A DNA stretch of 64,000 bases, taken from the NCBI GenBank assembly GCA_026014735.1, contig JAOZHT010000002.1, forward strand, positions 1 to 64,000, given 5' to 3'. The notes below the pieces were generated by a model. It ran no database searches and was not told where the DNA came from. It saw only the letters and a list, made by a program, of their open reading frames with translations. Below, piece after piece: positions 52,842 through 60,755 of this stretch (its first letter is position 1; every line of letters begins with the position of its first letter). The stretch is from Candidatus Bathyarchaeota archaeon. GTDB lineage: Archaea; Thermoproteota; Bathyarchaeia; Bathyarchaeales; Bathycorpusculaceae. The position numbers and the translations under genes were made by a program.

Positions 52842-53434
52842 TTTTCTTCCGCTCCTTTTTCTATAATTTTAGATGCTTCTAAGAGGTTCTTAGCTATGTA
52901 ATGCGGTTTAACTGCGAGGCGCTCCATCTCCCGGCAGAGGTCGCATTTGCGTTCCCCCAGCAGGATTGATCTGCATCCTGCGGAGTTGCCTGCCGCTACG
53001 TCGGTTAATCCGTCCCCGATCATGTAGCATTTACTGAGGTCTAAGCCCAAGTCTGCCTTCGCCTGCAGGATTAAGCCTGGACGCGGTTTTCTGCAGTCAC
53101 AAATAACCTTGTACTTGCGCCGTGTAGCGTTGGGATGGTGGAAGCAGTAGTATTCTGCGTCGATGTATGCGCCGCTTTTCTGGAGTAGGTTGCGCATTTT
53201 TTGGCGGATAGACTCAAAGAGGTCAGGGGACATTTTTCCTTTAGCTATGGCGGGTTGATTGGAGACGATGATGACTTTCAAGCCTAATTTGTTGAAGGCT
53301 TTGATTGCTTCGGCGGCGCCGGGTATTAGCTTGAACTGTGAGGGGTTTAGAGGCGAATCTATTAGGCCCAATTCGGGGAAGAAGACGACTTCATTTATGA
53401 CGCCGTCGCGGTCAAGCAAAACTGCGTCGGTCAT
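52811..53434 (-). CDS. gmhB: D-glycero-D-manno-heptose 1,7-bisphosphate phosphatase
   Basis: 207 aa from ATG 53434, which overlaps the stop of the 47-aa gene (ATGA); the ATG at 53440 is the alternative. HAD hydrolase: catalytic AVLLDRDGVINE, then VIIVSNQPAIAKG, a zinc site with YCFHHP and CDCRKPRPG (the Cys-x-His and Cys-x-Cys typical of GmhB), and MIGDGLTDVAAG. It removes the C7 phosphate from heptose-1,7-bisphosphate. Together with hddA and gmhA it gives heptose-1-phosphate. Confidence 0.93.
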   Translation of the reverse strand: MTDAVLLDRDGVINEVVFFPELGLIDSPLNPSQFKLIPGAAEAIKAFNKLGLKVIIVSNQPAIAKGKMSPDLFESIRQKMRNLLQKSGAYIDAEYYCFHHPNATRRKYKVICDCRKPRPGLILQAKADLGLDLSKCYMIGDGLTDVAAGNSAGCRSILLGERKCDLCREMERLAVKPHYIAKNLLEASKIIEKGAEEKWKYSLIQQA

Positions 53435-53574
53435 TCGCATTCTGACTCCATAACTTCGCAGGCTTCGAAAACTGTGGCTTGCAGGCCGGACTTTTGAAGA
53501 TAATCCTTTAAGCGCCTACGGATTTTGCAGGCGTCTTTGTCGGTGCTATCTATCCAGACGATAGTGCGTTTCAT
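53431..53574 (-). CDS. 47-aa protein between gmhA and gmhB, APS-kinase-like without P-loop
   Basis: ATG 53574 overlaps the gmhA stop (ATGA) and its TGA overlaps the gmhB start (ATGA), so it is coupled on both sides and is very likely translated. The order TIVWI...RRRLKDYLQKSGLQATVFEACEV parallels the N-terminus of adenylylsulfate kinases (TIWxTG, P-loop, LxxxLxxxGxxVxVLDGDxV), but the GxxGxGK(S/T) P-loop is replaced by DSTDKDACK, so ATP binding by that motif is lost. Function unknown; it could be a structural or regulatory partner. The resemblance is by eye. Confidence 0.7.
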   Translation of the reverse strand: MKRTIVWIDSTDKDACKIRRRLKDYLQKSGLQATVFEACEVMESECE

Positions 53575-54179
53575 GTTGAGCCGGTTTCGGTTATGGCTTG
53601 ACGTAGGGCAGCACAGAGCAGGTGGGTTAACACAACGTGGAAGCCTTCAACTTGGGGCGTCGAGTTTACGGGGGCAACTATGCAGGCGTCAGCCATCTGT
53701 TTTAGGGCGCCGCCGTCAAAACCCGCAAGCCCAATGACTTTTCCGCCGTTGTTCTGCACGTATTCGGCTGCTTTTAGAATGTTTTGCGACCAGATTCCCG
53801 CTTTGTCTGCTCCTGAGCCGCCGTGTACGCTGATGACTACCAATAGGTCGCCGGAGTTCATTATATTTCTAAGCTGCTCATAGTACACGTTTTCCCAGCC
53901 TAAATCGTTGGTTAACGCCGATACTAGGGGGATATTGTCGTTTAGGCAGATTGCTTTAAAGCGTTGTTTGTCTTCGACTGCGGTGAATTTGGCTAAGTCA
54001 CATGTAAAGTGGGTGGCTGTTGAGGCTGATCCGCCGTTGCCTGCGACGAAGACTTGTTTGCCGTCTTTCCAGGCGTTGTAGAGCAGGGTTAGGGCGAGGT
54101 TGATGTCTTCTTGGCGAATATTTGTTGCAGCCGTTTTCAGCTCGATAAGGTAATCTTTGATGAATTTCTCGGTCTTCAT
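53571..54179 (-). CDS. gmhA: Sedoheptulose-7-phosphate isomerase (SIS domain)
   Basis: 202 aa. SIS fold with VFVAGNGGSASTATHFTCDLAKF (phosphate binding), LNDNIPLVSALTNDLGWENVYYEQL, LVVISVHGGSGADKAG (usual ISTSGNS replaced by ISVHGGSG) and C-terminal TPQVEGFHVVLTHLLCAAL with the catalytic Glu and His. It converts sedoheptulose-7-phosphate into D-glycero-D-manno-heptose-7-phosphate. Nine bases after hddA. Confidence 0.93.
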   Translation of the reverse strand: MKTEKFIKDYLIELKTAATNIRQEDINLALTLLYNAWKDGKQVFVAGNGGSASTATHFTCDLAKFTAVEDKQRFKAICLNDNIPLVSALTNDLGWENVYYEQLRNIMNSGDLLVVISVHGGSGADKAGIWSQNILKAAEYVQNNGGKVIGLAGFDGGALKQMADACIVAPVNSTPQVEGFHVVLTHLLCAALRQAITETGST

Positions 54180-54188
54180 GGTTTTCCC

Positions 54189-55169
54189 TTAGAGGTTCAG
54201 TGAGATTTTGGAGCCGTCGGCTTCGAAGTCAAACGCGATTTCGCGCAGGCCTTCTTTTGCCATGGCTTTTCTCAGGCTGTCGCGTCCGTTTTCGCAATAG
54301 AACATTAAGAAGCCGCCTCCGCCTGCCCCCATGAGTTTGCCGCCTAAAGCGCCGTTTTTGAGGCCAAGCTCATACCATTTATCGATTAATCCTGTTGAGA
54401 TGACTGGGGAAGTTCGTTTTTTTACCAGCCAATGCTCATGCTGCAGTCGCCCGAACTGGTTGATGTCGCCGTTTTCAAGGGCATGCTTGACCTTGTAGCC
54501 GATTGCCTTTACTTCATGCATGGCGTCAAGTTGTGTTCCTTGCTCTTTCACTGCATTGCCCTGGTCTTTTAGGACCGATGATGAACTGCGTTTTATTCCT
54601 GTGTAGAAGAAGACGAGGTTGTTTTCGAGTTCCCGCATGGCTTCATCGGAGATTTTCAGTGAGGAAACGTTGACTTTTCCGTCTTTTGCTATGTCGAGGC
54701 ATACTAAGCCGCCGTATGCGGCAATGAAGGTGTCCTGGTAGCCGCATGGTTCTTTGAGGATATCCATTTGTAGGCGGCAGGCTTCCTCGGCGAGTACTTG
54801 CCGGGAGAGATGCTCGTCTTTGTACATGTGGAGTGCATGCAGCAGCCCCACGGTGAAGCTGCTGGAGGAGCCCAGGCCTGTTTCAGCGGGGACTTCGGCT
54901 ATGGATATGATTTCGAGGTTGCTGCGTAAATCCAGCATTTCCAGGGCTTCCCGGATTACAGGATGCTTGATGCTGCCGATGGGCTCCACGATTTCCGTTA
55001 TGGAGTAGCTGACCCTAACGGGCTCTTCGAAGCGGCGGTTTATGACTAGGTAGATGTATTTGTCGATGGCTGAGGTGACCACGAAGCCGCCGTGTTGGCT
55101 GCAGTAGGCAGGCAGGTCTGTGCCGCCACCGCCTAAGGTTAAGCGCAGGGGGGTTTTGCTAACGATCAA
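54189..55169 (-). CDS. hddA: D-glycero-alpha-D-manno-heptose-7-phosphate kinase (GHMP family)
   Basis: 326 aa. N-terminal SKTPLRLTLGGGGTDLPAYCSQHGG is the hallmark of HddA-type kinases, followed by ATP-binding VPAETGLGSSSSFTVGLLHAL, GYQDTFIAAYGG and C-terminal GALGGKLMGAGGGGFLMFYC. It phosphorylates heptose-7-phosphate at C1. First gene of the minus-strand cluster, whose promoter should lie in the ~160-base gap to the right (55170-55332). Confidence 0.93.
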   Translation of the reverse strand: MIVSKTPLRLTLGGGGTDLPAYCSQHGGFVVTSAIDKYIYLVINRRFEEPVRVSYSITEIVEPIGSIKHPVIREALEMLDLRSNLEIISIAEVPAETGLGSSSSFTVGLLHALHMYKDEHLSRQVLAEEACRLQMDILKEPCGYQDTFIAAYGGLVCLDIAKDGKVNVSSLKISDEAMRELENNLVFFYTGIKRSSSSVLKDQGNAVKEQGTQLDAMHEVKAIGYKVKHALENGDINQFGRLQHEHWLVKKRTSPVISTGLIDKWYELGLKNGALGGKLMGAGGGGFLMFYCENGRDSLRKAMAKEGLREIAFDFEADGSKISLNL

Positions 55170-55332
55170 AGTTGATTCATGAGCTTTCTGTTTAAGGTTA
55201 GATCGCGTCTTCTGAGTGCATTTTGGTTTTGTGGGGTTTCATCACGGTGGAGTTCAAGAGTATAAAGAGGAGTGATTCCGCTCGACCCTTTCACACCTTG
55301 CACTTTTGCGCTTTTTAGAGCTGAAACCATGG

Positions 55333-55800
55333 TTACTTATTTGCCACTTTGAATATGGATAGATTATTCATCTCGATAACGGTGAGGTACCGTATGAAGG
55401 CAACATCGGTTGCCCATTTAGCAGCGTTTTTGTTTCCCCATCCTGAGGCTACAGCACTTACACGTTGTGCTAGAGGGCGCCCGTAGGTTTGCATGCCGTA
55501 GAATAACTGCCCCATTAACCCTTGGAGGCCCCCTATTGCCTTCATTAGTTTTTCAGCCAGGGGCGTAAGGATCTTTAGCAGCAGAGAGCTGTGTACTCTG
55601 TCAACGGTTTGGATGACCGCGTCGATGAATCGTCGTTTATCAAGCGGCAGAACGCGGAACCATGAATTGTTAGCTCGGAGAGCTTTCTGCTTGAGGGTGG
55701 TTAAGAATTTTCTTCCGCCTTTTTTGATGAGTGCAGCCGTATCTTGCTCAATTTCAGGTGTGCTGCTCTTTTTGTCTATAGTATTCGTGAGCACGCGCAT
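55333..55800 (-). CDS. Hypothetical protein, helical
   Basis: 155 aa, basic (Lys/Arg-rich) and mainly helical, with no recognised domain. A moderately hydrophobic stretch at ~85-110 (LLKILTPLAEKLMKAIGGLQGLMGQLFYG) could be amphipathic. Three bases after the cysteine-rich gene, so co-transcribed with it. It lies between the heptose genes and the CorA-like gene. No function can be assigned. Confidence 0.6.
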   Translation of the reverse strand: MRVLTNTIDKKSSTPEIEQDTAALIKKGGRKFLTTLKQKALRANNSWFRVLPLDKRRFIDAVIQTVDRVHSSLLLKILTPLAEKLMKAIGGLQGLMGQLFYGMQTYGRPLAQRVSAVASGWGNKNAAKWATDVAFIRYLTVIEMNNLSIFKVANK

Positions 55801-55803
55801 TAG

Positions 55804-56190
55804 TTAAACCTCGTTAAGCATTGTTTGGGGTTTGCTGTCTTGTCTACCGGTGGCCTTGCTTTTTGGCGGGGTTTTTTGGTTGATTAGCAGTTGATCAAGT
55901 ATTGCAGCACATATCGTTAAGCAGTTTTCACATAAGGTGAAACCATACTTTAGGCAAAGGACTTCTTTGGTTGCTTTGCAGATGTCGCATTCTCCGATTT
56001 TCGTTCCGGCGTAGAGTGGACTTCGGGCGTTGGATGGTTTAGGTTGATAGCTCGGGCAGGCTATGTGTTGGTCGGGGTAATCGCAGGCGTTATTATTTTT
56101 GAGACATCGAAAGGTGTGTTTTTTCTGAAAAACACAGTGTCTATTTGTGGTTTCGTTTTGATGCTGTTGTTTTGAGTCCTGCTGTACCAT
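55804..56190 (-). CDS. Cysteine-rich, probably zinc-binding protein
   Basis: 128 aa. Two cysteine/histidine modules: residues ~19-47 (CVFQKKHTFRC, ACDYPDQHIACP) and ~68-94 (CDICKATKEVLC, TLCENCLTIC). The spacing CxxC...CxxC suits one or two zinc knuckles. GAGG-rich ribosome-binding region lies ~10 bases before ATG 56190. Likely a small regulator or protein-interaction module operating with the following 155-aa gene. No known family recognised. Confidence 0.6.
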   Translation of the reverse strand: MVQQDSKQQHQNETTNRHCVFQKKHTFRCLKNNNACDYPDQHIACPSYQPKPSNARSPLYAGTKIGECDICKATKEVLCLKYGFTLCENCLTICAAILDQLLINQKTPPKSKATGRQDSKPQTMLNEV

Positions 56191-56308
56191 CCACTGTCCT
56201 CTCTCTTGGCAGACAAATGGTGTTTATTTGTCACAGCGAAATATATATGCCTTATCATGGATTAAGAGGATAGCAAAACAAAAAAACAACCGAAAACGCC
56301 CTAACGCG

Positions 56309-57787
56309 CTAAGTTTTAAGCCAACCCAACTTAACAAAACTGTAAGCCGCAAAAGCCATACAAATCGCGATAACAAAGCTTACCTGCCAAAGAAAAGCGC
56401 CATAAGGCACATCCAGCAGGTTCGCGCCGATAACGCCGCTGACAGCCGAGGGGATCACCGAAATGGAGGTCACAACCGCGAGGATTTTAAGAATACGGTT
56501 AGTCTCAAATGACGTTTGGTTAATGTAGAGGTCGATGATGGAGCGTAAATTCTCGATTAAATCATGCGATATCTCGTTAAGGTAGGCGGCGCTGTCCTGC
56601 AGCACATGAAACGCCTCTTCCCCGTCCTCATCGAAGCCGGCTAGAGGAACCTTACGGGATATGATGACGCTTAGCATATCCTTAAAATGCAGCAAATTAG
56701 ACACCACCCGAGAGACCTCTTTGTCAAGTTGGTAGATGCGTTCGAGGAAGTCCTTGGGAAGTTTAGAGCGGGGGGTAGCGCTGATTTTGAGTAATTCAAT
56801 TTCGATTTCTGAGAGCACCGAGCGGTAACCGCTTAGCATGTAATCAAGGAGGCTATAGAGTACGGGAACCGCAAAAGCGTCGATGTCTCGTCGTTGCTTA
56901 AGCGAGGGCAGGATGTTTTCAAGGATAGCCGTGCTGTGCCGAGATACGGTGATGACTTTGGTGCCGTTACATATGGCAATTAAACCCAAACGGGAAATAA
57001 CAAAGTCTTTGCCTGCATGCTCAGGATACTGGATTTTACCCCGCTGCAGAAAAATAAAGGAAGATTTCGCCACGTAATCGATGTGCGGAAAAATGTCGTC
57101 AACCAAGTTGCTTTTAAAATGCAGCTCAGAGACTCCTAGCACTCGACTGAGTTCCAGGAAGCCTTCGTCGGAAACGTGCTGTAGGTCAATCCATTCCTCG
57201 CATGTCGAGTCTGCTAAATGCTCTCTAAACTCGCTCCACGAGAGGGTCTTAGGCTCCAACTCAGAGTCTACTTGGCGGATGAGGGTTTCAGGAAACATTT
57301 CTTTAGATTCTAACGCGATGCTGCCTCCTGCCCGTCTTCCCGCAACTGCTCTGCCGCCCACCGCTATAGCTCGGGGCAGCCTAAGCAGCCGCAACAGAAG
57401 CGAGGGGGAACCGGTTAGGGTGAGTTGGAGCAGGGGCAGGTACTGCACGAAGGGCAAAACAATAATGAGCAAGTCCACTATGTGCCAGGATGATTTGAAG
57501 TGTCTCCAGCGGTCCTCTGCCACATAAAGCTTGGTTAGGTACTCGGCGACAAAGAGCAGGACAATTATCCAGTCGCAGATTTCAAGAAAAACCAGCACTG
57601 AATCGTTGAGCTGGAAGAATATAGGAACCAAAAGCATGGGCACGATAATTAAGGATAAGAAAATCATGAGGCGATCTGAAAAAACCGCGTCCACCATCTC
57701 TCGAAGGTCAGCGCGGGGGTCATTTTGAGGCGCAAAGAGCGAACGCGGCAAGGTTTCGCTTGCAGATTGATTGCGTTGGTTTGGCAT
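56309..57787 (-). CDS. CorA-like cation transporter with N-terminal voltage-sensor-like domain
   Basis: 492 aa. Residues ~36-155 form four membrane segments with voltage-sensor character: S2 FVAEYLTKLYVAEDRW (E82, K86, D92), S3 HIVDLLIIVLP (D105) and S4 SLLLRLLRLPRA (R133, R136, R139 every third residue). There is no pore helix or GYG filter. Residues ~200-400 match the CorA cytoplasmic funnel, followed by two C-terminal membrane segments; the usual GMN after TM1 is GAN (454-456). It probably conducts Mg2+ or a similar ion, possibly gated by voltage. Convergent to nothing; single gene. Confidence 0.85.
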   Translation of the reverse strand: MPNQRNQSASETLPRSLFAPQNDPRADLREMVDAVFSDRLMIFLSLIIVPMLLVPIFFQLNDSVLVFLEICDWIIVLLFVAEYLTKLYVAEDRWRHFKSSWHIVDLLIIVLPFVQYLPLLQLTLTGSPSLLLRLLRLPRAIAVGGRAVAGRRAGGSIALESKEMFPETLIRQVDSELEPKTLSWSEFREHLADSTCEEWIDLQHVSDEGFLELSRVLGVSELHFKSNLVDDIFPHIDYVAKSSFIFLQRGKIQYPEHAGKDFVISRLGLIAICNGTKVITVSRHSTAILENILPSLKQRRDIDAFAVPVLYSLLDYMLSGYRSVLSEIEIELLKISATPRSKLPKDFLERIYQLDKEVSRVVSNLLHFKDMLSVIISRKVPLAGFDEDGEEAFHVLQDSAAYLNEISHDLIENLRSIIDLYINQTSFETNRILKILAVVTSISVIPSAVSGVIGANLLDVPYGAFLWQVSFVIAICMAFAAYSFVKLGWLKT

Positions 57788-57922
57788 TCTATACCAGTAG
57801 GCTCTTACGGTCGGCTGCGCTGATAAACTATTCGCTTTCTAGGCTAACTTTAAAACAAGCCAATGCCCCTTAGGAGGAGGCGACTATGCCCCCGGTTTTG
57901 GGTTATGCGGAGGGCTCATTGG

Positions 57923-59050
57923 TTAGGAACTGTTTTTCTTGCCAGTTTTACCGGCGGCCTCTTTGGGTTTCTGATCCAGTTTTGTAGGCAAGTACTCGTC
58001 CACGATGTAGGTTAACCCGTATCTGCTGAAAGCTTCAAGCTCCGTCTTACGCTTGATCTTTAGGAAAGTTTTGATTTCACGCTGCCACACCGGGTCATTT
58101 TGGTATCTTGGGTCTTTCTGGAGTTCGTAGAGGCGTTTGATGTCTACTTCGTCAAGGGGGTCGGTGGGTAGCTTGTATTCGATGATGTCGCTTGCCCAAA
58201 CTCCACTCCAGACCGCGTCGGGCGTGTTGAGTTCACGCAGGTGCGCGGCGTTGGCGGAGCCGCTGATGATGACTTGGGCGATGTGCATTCCCCAGGGGTC
58301 GCCGTCGGTGAGGATGTAGACGGGGAGGTTGAGTTCGTCGTGGAGGCGGCGTATGAAGCTGCGGGTTTGCCTTGGAGCTTGTCCACCGCAGGAGATAAGC
58401 AGGGATTTGTGTTTGTTGTGGACGTTTTCTTCGATGAATCGGGTGAAGAGGGCGCCTTTCTCGATGGCTATGACTTTGTCGGCGCTGGTTTTAATGAACT
58501 CCGATGAGGTGACTGCGGGGCCGATGAGGACGCCGTCGGGGTGGCTGGTCAGGTTCACGGTTTTGCCTTCGTAGCCTGGTACAGTGTAGCCGATTTCGAG
58601 GTCGCCAAAAATTGCGCTGCGTTCCTCGGGGAAAATGTTAAAGTCCTCCCTTGCGAAGCCGCTGAGGGTCTCAAGGTCTGTGATGATGTTGTTTGATTCC
58701 TGCTGGTCAGAGAAGGTCATCTCGTAAGCTTGCGCGGAGTAGTAGACGTCTCTTAGCGTGCTGGTTTTACGTTGACTCGTCAATTCGTTGCTGAACATTG
58801 CCACCCAGGCTAGCTGCGTGAAGGGTTTGATGTGGCGGATGTTTCGGGCGCTTCTGCCGACGCTTTTTTCGCCCAGAATGTACTGGCGCAGGTGTTCGTC
58901 GTAGGTTATGTTTTCGGTGCTGCGGCTGGGCATGTTAACGGTTGGGAATTGGCCTGCTTCGAGTTGATTGTAGATTTGGCTGCCAAAGCTCTTTAGGCCA
59001 TTGAGGACTTCCTGTTTTCTCTCGGTTATCTTACCCTTCTTCTGCGCCAT
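57923..59050 (-). CDS. top6A: DNA topoisomerase VI subunit A
   Basis: 375 aa from ATG 59050 (AGAAG just upstream; an in-frame GTG at 59062 is the alternative). Spo11-like: the catalytic tyrosine pair lies in LRDVYYSAQ (~residues 103-104 of the shorter form), and the Toprim domain has VIAIEKGALF and YILTDGDPWGMHI with the metal-binding acids. It makes the double-strand break in relaxing and decatenating DNA. A Lys/Gly-rich C-terminal tail is present. Overlaps top6B in one operon. Confidence 0.97.
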   Translation of the reverse strand: MAQKKGKITERKQEVLNGLKSFGSQIYNQLEAGQFPTVNMPSRSTENITYDEHLRQYILGEKSVGRSARNIRHIKPFTQLAWVAMFSNELTSQRKTSTLRDVYYSAQAYEMTFSDQQESNNIITDLETLSGFAREDFNIFPEERSAIFGDLEIGYTVPGYEGKTVNLTSHPDGVLIGPAVTSSEFIKTSADKVIAIEKGALFTRFIEENVHNKHKSLLISCGGQAPRQTRSFIRRLHDELNLPVYILTDGDPWGMHIAQVIISGSANAAHLRELNTPDAVWSGVWASDIIEYKLPTDPLDEVDIKRLYELQKDPRYQNDPVWQREIKTFLKIKRKTELEAFSRYGLTYIVDEYLPTKLDQKPKEAAGKTGKKNSS

Positions 59051-60557
59051 ACTTCTGTACACTCTTCAATAATTTTTCTATGTCAGGTTTTTGGGTTTCC
59101 CCCGCCAGCGTGGTGGAGAACTCGGCGATTTTAGGCAGATACTTGCTGAAGATGCCCAGCCGCTTCTTCTCGTTATGCACGTGTTCCTGCCGCGCGAGGA
59201 AATGCTGAATTTGCCGTGCCACTTCGCGTATGGCGTTGGCTTCTTCCCGTCGGACCTCGGGGCGGTCGGAGATGAATTCTTTGCCCACGGTTTTGTAGGG
59301 CACTTTGGTGCTGCATATGTGCACGACGATGGCGATGGGCATGTCGGGTTGCACCTTGTAGCGGCGCCAATTCATGGCTGAAATAACGCGGTATGATACG
59401 TCGCTGGCTTCGTCGTAGAGCAGCGGGATTTTGTTTGCGAAGCGGTAAATGACAAAGTTGCCCCGTTTAGGCACGCCTCCCCCGTAGGCCATAGCCATCT
59501 CCACGATGAAGGGATGCCCCGCGTAGGTGCTGGGTTTACGCTGATGCACCACAAGATACTCGGGGTTAAGCTCCTTAGCTACACCTGCCTTGAGGAGTTC
59601 TTCACCCAGCGGCGAAAGACAGCTTGCGTCAGGCGGCAAGAAATCCTTGTAGCGCTTAAGATTCTGCATCAACCTGACGATTTCTTCATGAGTGAGCTTT
59701 TTGGGGTTTTTAGCGGGCGGAAGCGCGGCGAATTCAAGGAATTTCTGTGCGGTGATTTCGCCGACGCGGTGGAAATGCTGCCTCAGAAACGTAGACATCG
59801 TGGTGCATTCGGTGATTTGGATGAGCCTCTGCAGCAACTCAACGTCTACGCCGTAGGGGTGCGGCATGGTTTCTTTGGGGGGCTCAGGCATGGCGGTGGT
59901 TGCCCGGGTGAACTTGTAGAGTCTGCCCTTTGGGTCTACGAAGGTGAGGTTGGCGTAGGGGTTAACCATGGCGGTTTGCTTGAAGTACTCGATGATTTTT
60001 GGCATAGCCCGCAGGTAGTCGCCTTCGAGGCTGAATTCGATGATTGTTCCACGCCAGTTGTTCTTGTTGATGAGGACTTTACGGTCCAGAATTATGGGTT
60101 TGTTCCGCTGGATGTCAATCATCAACTTGAAAATGTAAATTTTCTCTTGGCCCGTGCTGGAGGTAACCGTGACTGGCTGATGCGTTGTGATTTGCCCATA
60201 AAGCACCGCCATTTTGCCGCCTAAACCGAAGGTGCCGCGGGCCTGTTTAAGCTTGTATTTGCTGCCGTAGAGAACTTGGCCGAAGGCGGAGGGTATGAAG
60301 CGTGGCGCGATGCCGCTGCCGTTGTCTTCTACGCGTAGCTTGTAAACTTGGGTGTCTTTTGTTGCCTCTGCCTCGAAGGATAAGCGCACGTAAATATCCG
60401 GGGGGATTCTTTCGCTTTCTGCGGCATCTAAGCTGTTTTCGACGGCTTCGCGTATGGCGACGAAGATGCTGCGTGACGGATTTGAGAGGCCGGCGATGTC
60501 GCGGTTGCGGTAGAAAAAGTCAGATGCGCTCATTTCCTCGAATGTTGCTTGTGACAC
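59031..60557 (-). CDS. top6B: DNA topoisomerase VI subunit B
   Basis: 508 aa. GHKL ATPase subunit: N-box IREAVENSLDAAE, G1 VEDNGSGIAPRFIP, G2 ARGTFGLGGKMAVLYGQ, with the transducer domain and switch lysine region after ~220. ATP binding dimerises the enzyme and drives strand passage with subunit A. Typical length for archaea (around 500-530). It starts at ATG 60557, and its 3' end overlaps the start of top6A by ~20 bases. Confidence 0.97.
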   Translation of the reverse strand: MSQATFEEMSASDFFYRNRDIAGLSNPSRSIFVAIREAVENSLDAAESERIPPDIYVRLSFEAEATKDTQVYKLRVEDNGSGIAPRFIPSAFGQVLYGSKYKLKQARGTFGLGGKMAVLYGQITTHQPVTVTSSTGQEKIYIFKLMIDIQRNKPIILDRKVLINKNNWRGTIIEFSLEGDYLRAMPKIIEYFKQTAMVNPYANLTFVDPKGRLYKFTRATTAMPEPPKETMPHPYGVDVELLQRLIQITECTTMSTFLRQHFHRVGEITAQKFLEFAALPPAKNPKKLTHEEIVRLMQNLKRYKDFLPPDASCLSPLGEELLKAGVAKELNPEYLVVHQRKPSTYAGHPFIVEMAMAYGGGVPKRGNFVIYRFANKIPLLYDEASDVSYRVISAMNWRRYKVQPDMPIAIVVHICSTKVPYKTVGKEFISDRPEVRREEANAIREVARQIQHFLARQEHVHNEKKRLGIFSKYLPKIAEFSTTLAGETQKPDIEKLLKSVQKYGAEEG

Positions 60558-60755
60558 TTGCTGCTTACACCACTTTCCCCGTTGCTGATTTTGGTGGTTA
60601 GTATATTTGTTGCTTGTTCTTTAAGTTAACTGCACTCCACCAGAAAATGCCCAGTGACTCCTGGGGCTGCAAACTAAAAGGGCATGGTTGTTTTGCCAAG
60701 AAAATGTTAAAAACCCAGGCGCTGATTGAACAGATACCCCTCGATGGAAAGACAG

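Noticed and set aside
59514-60224. 236-aa plus-strand ORF
   Set aside because: Antisense to top6B, which has full GHKL motifs.
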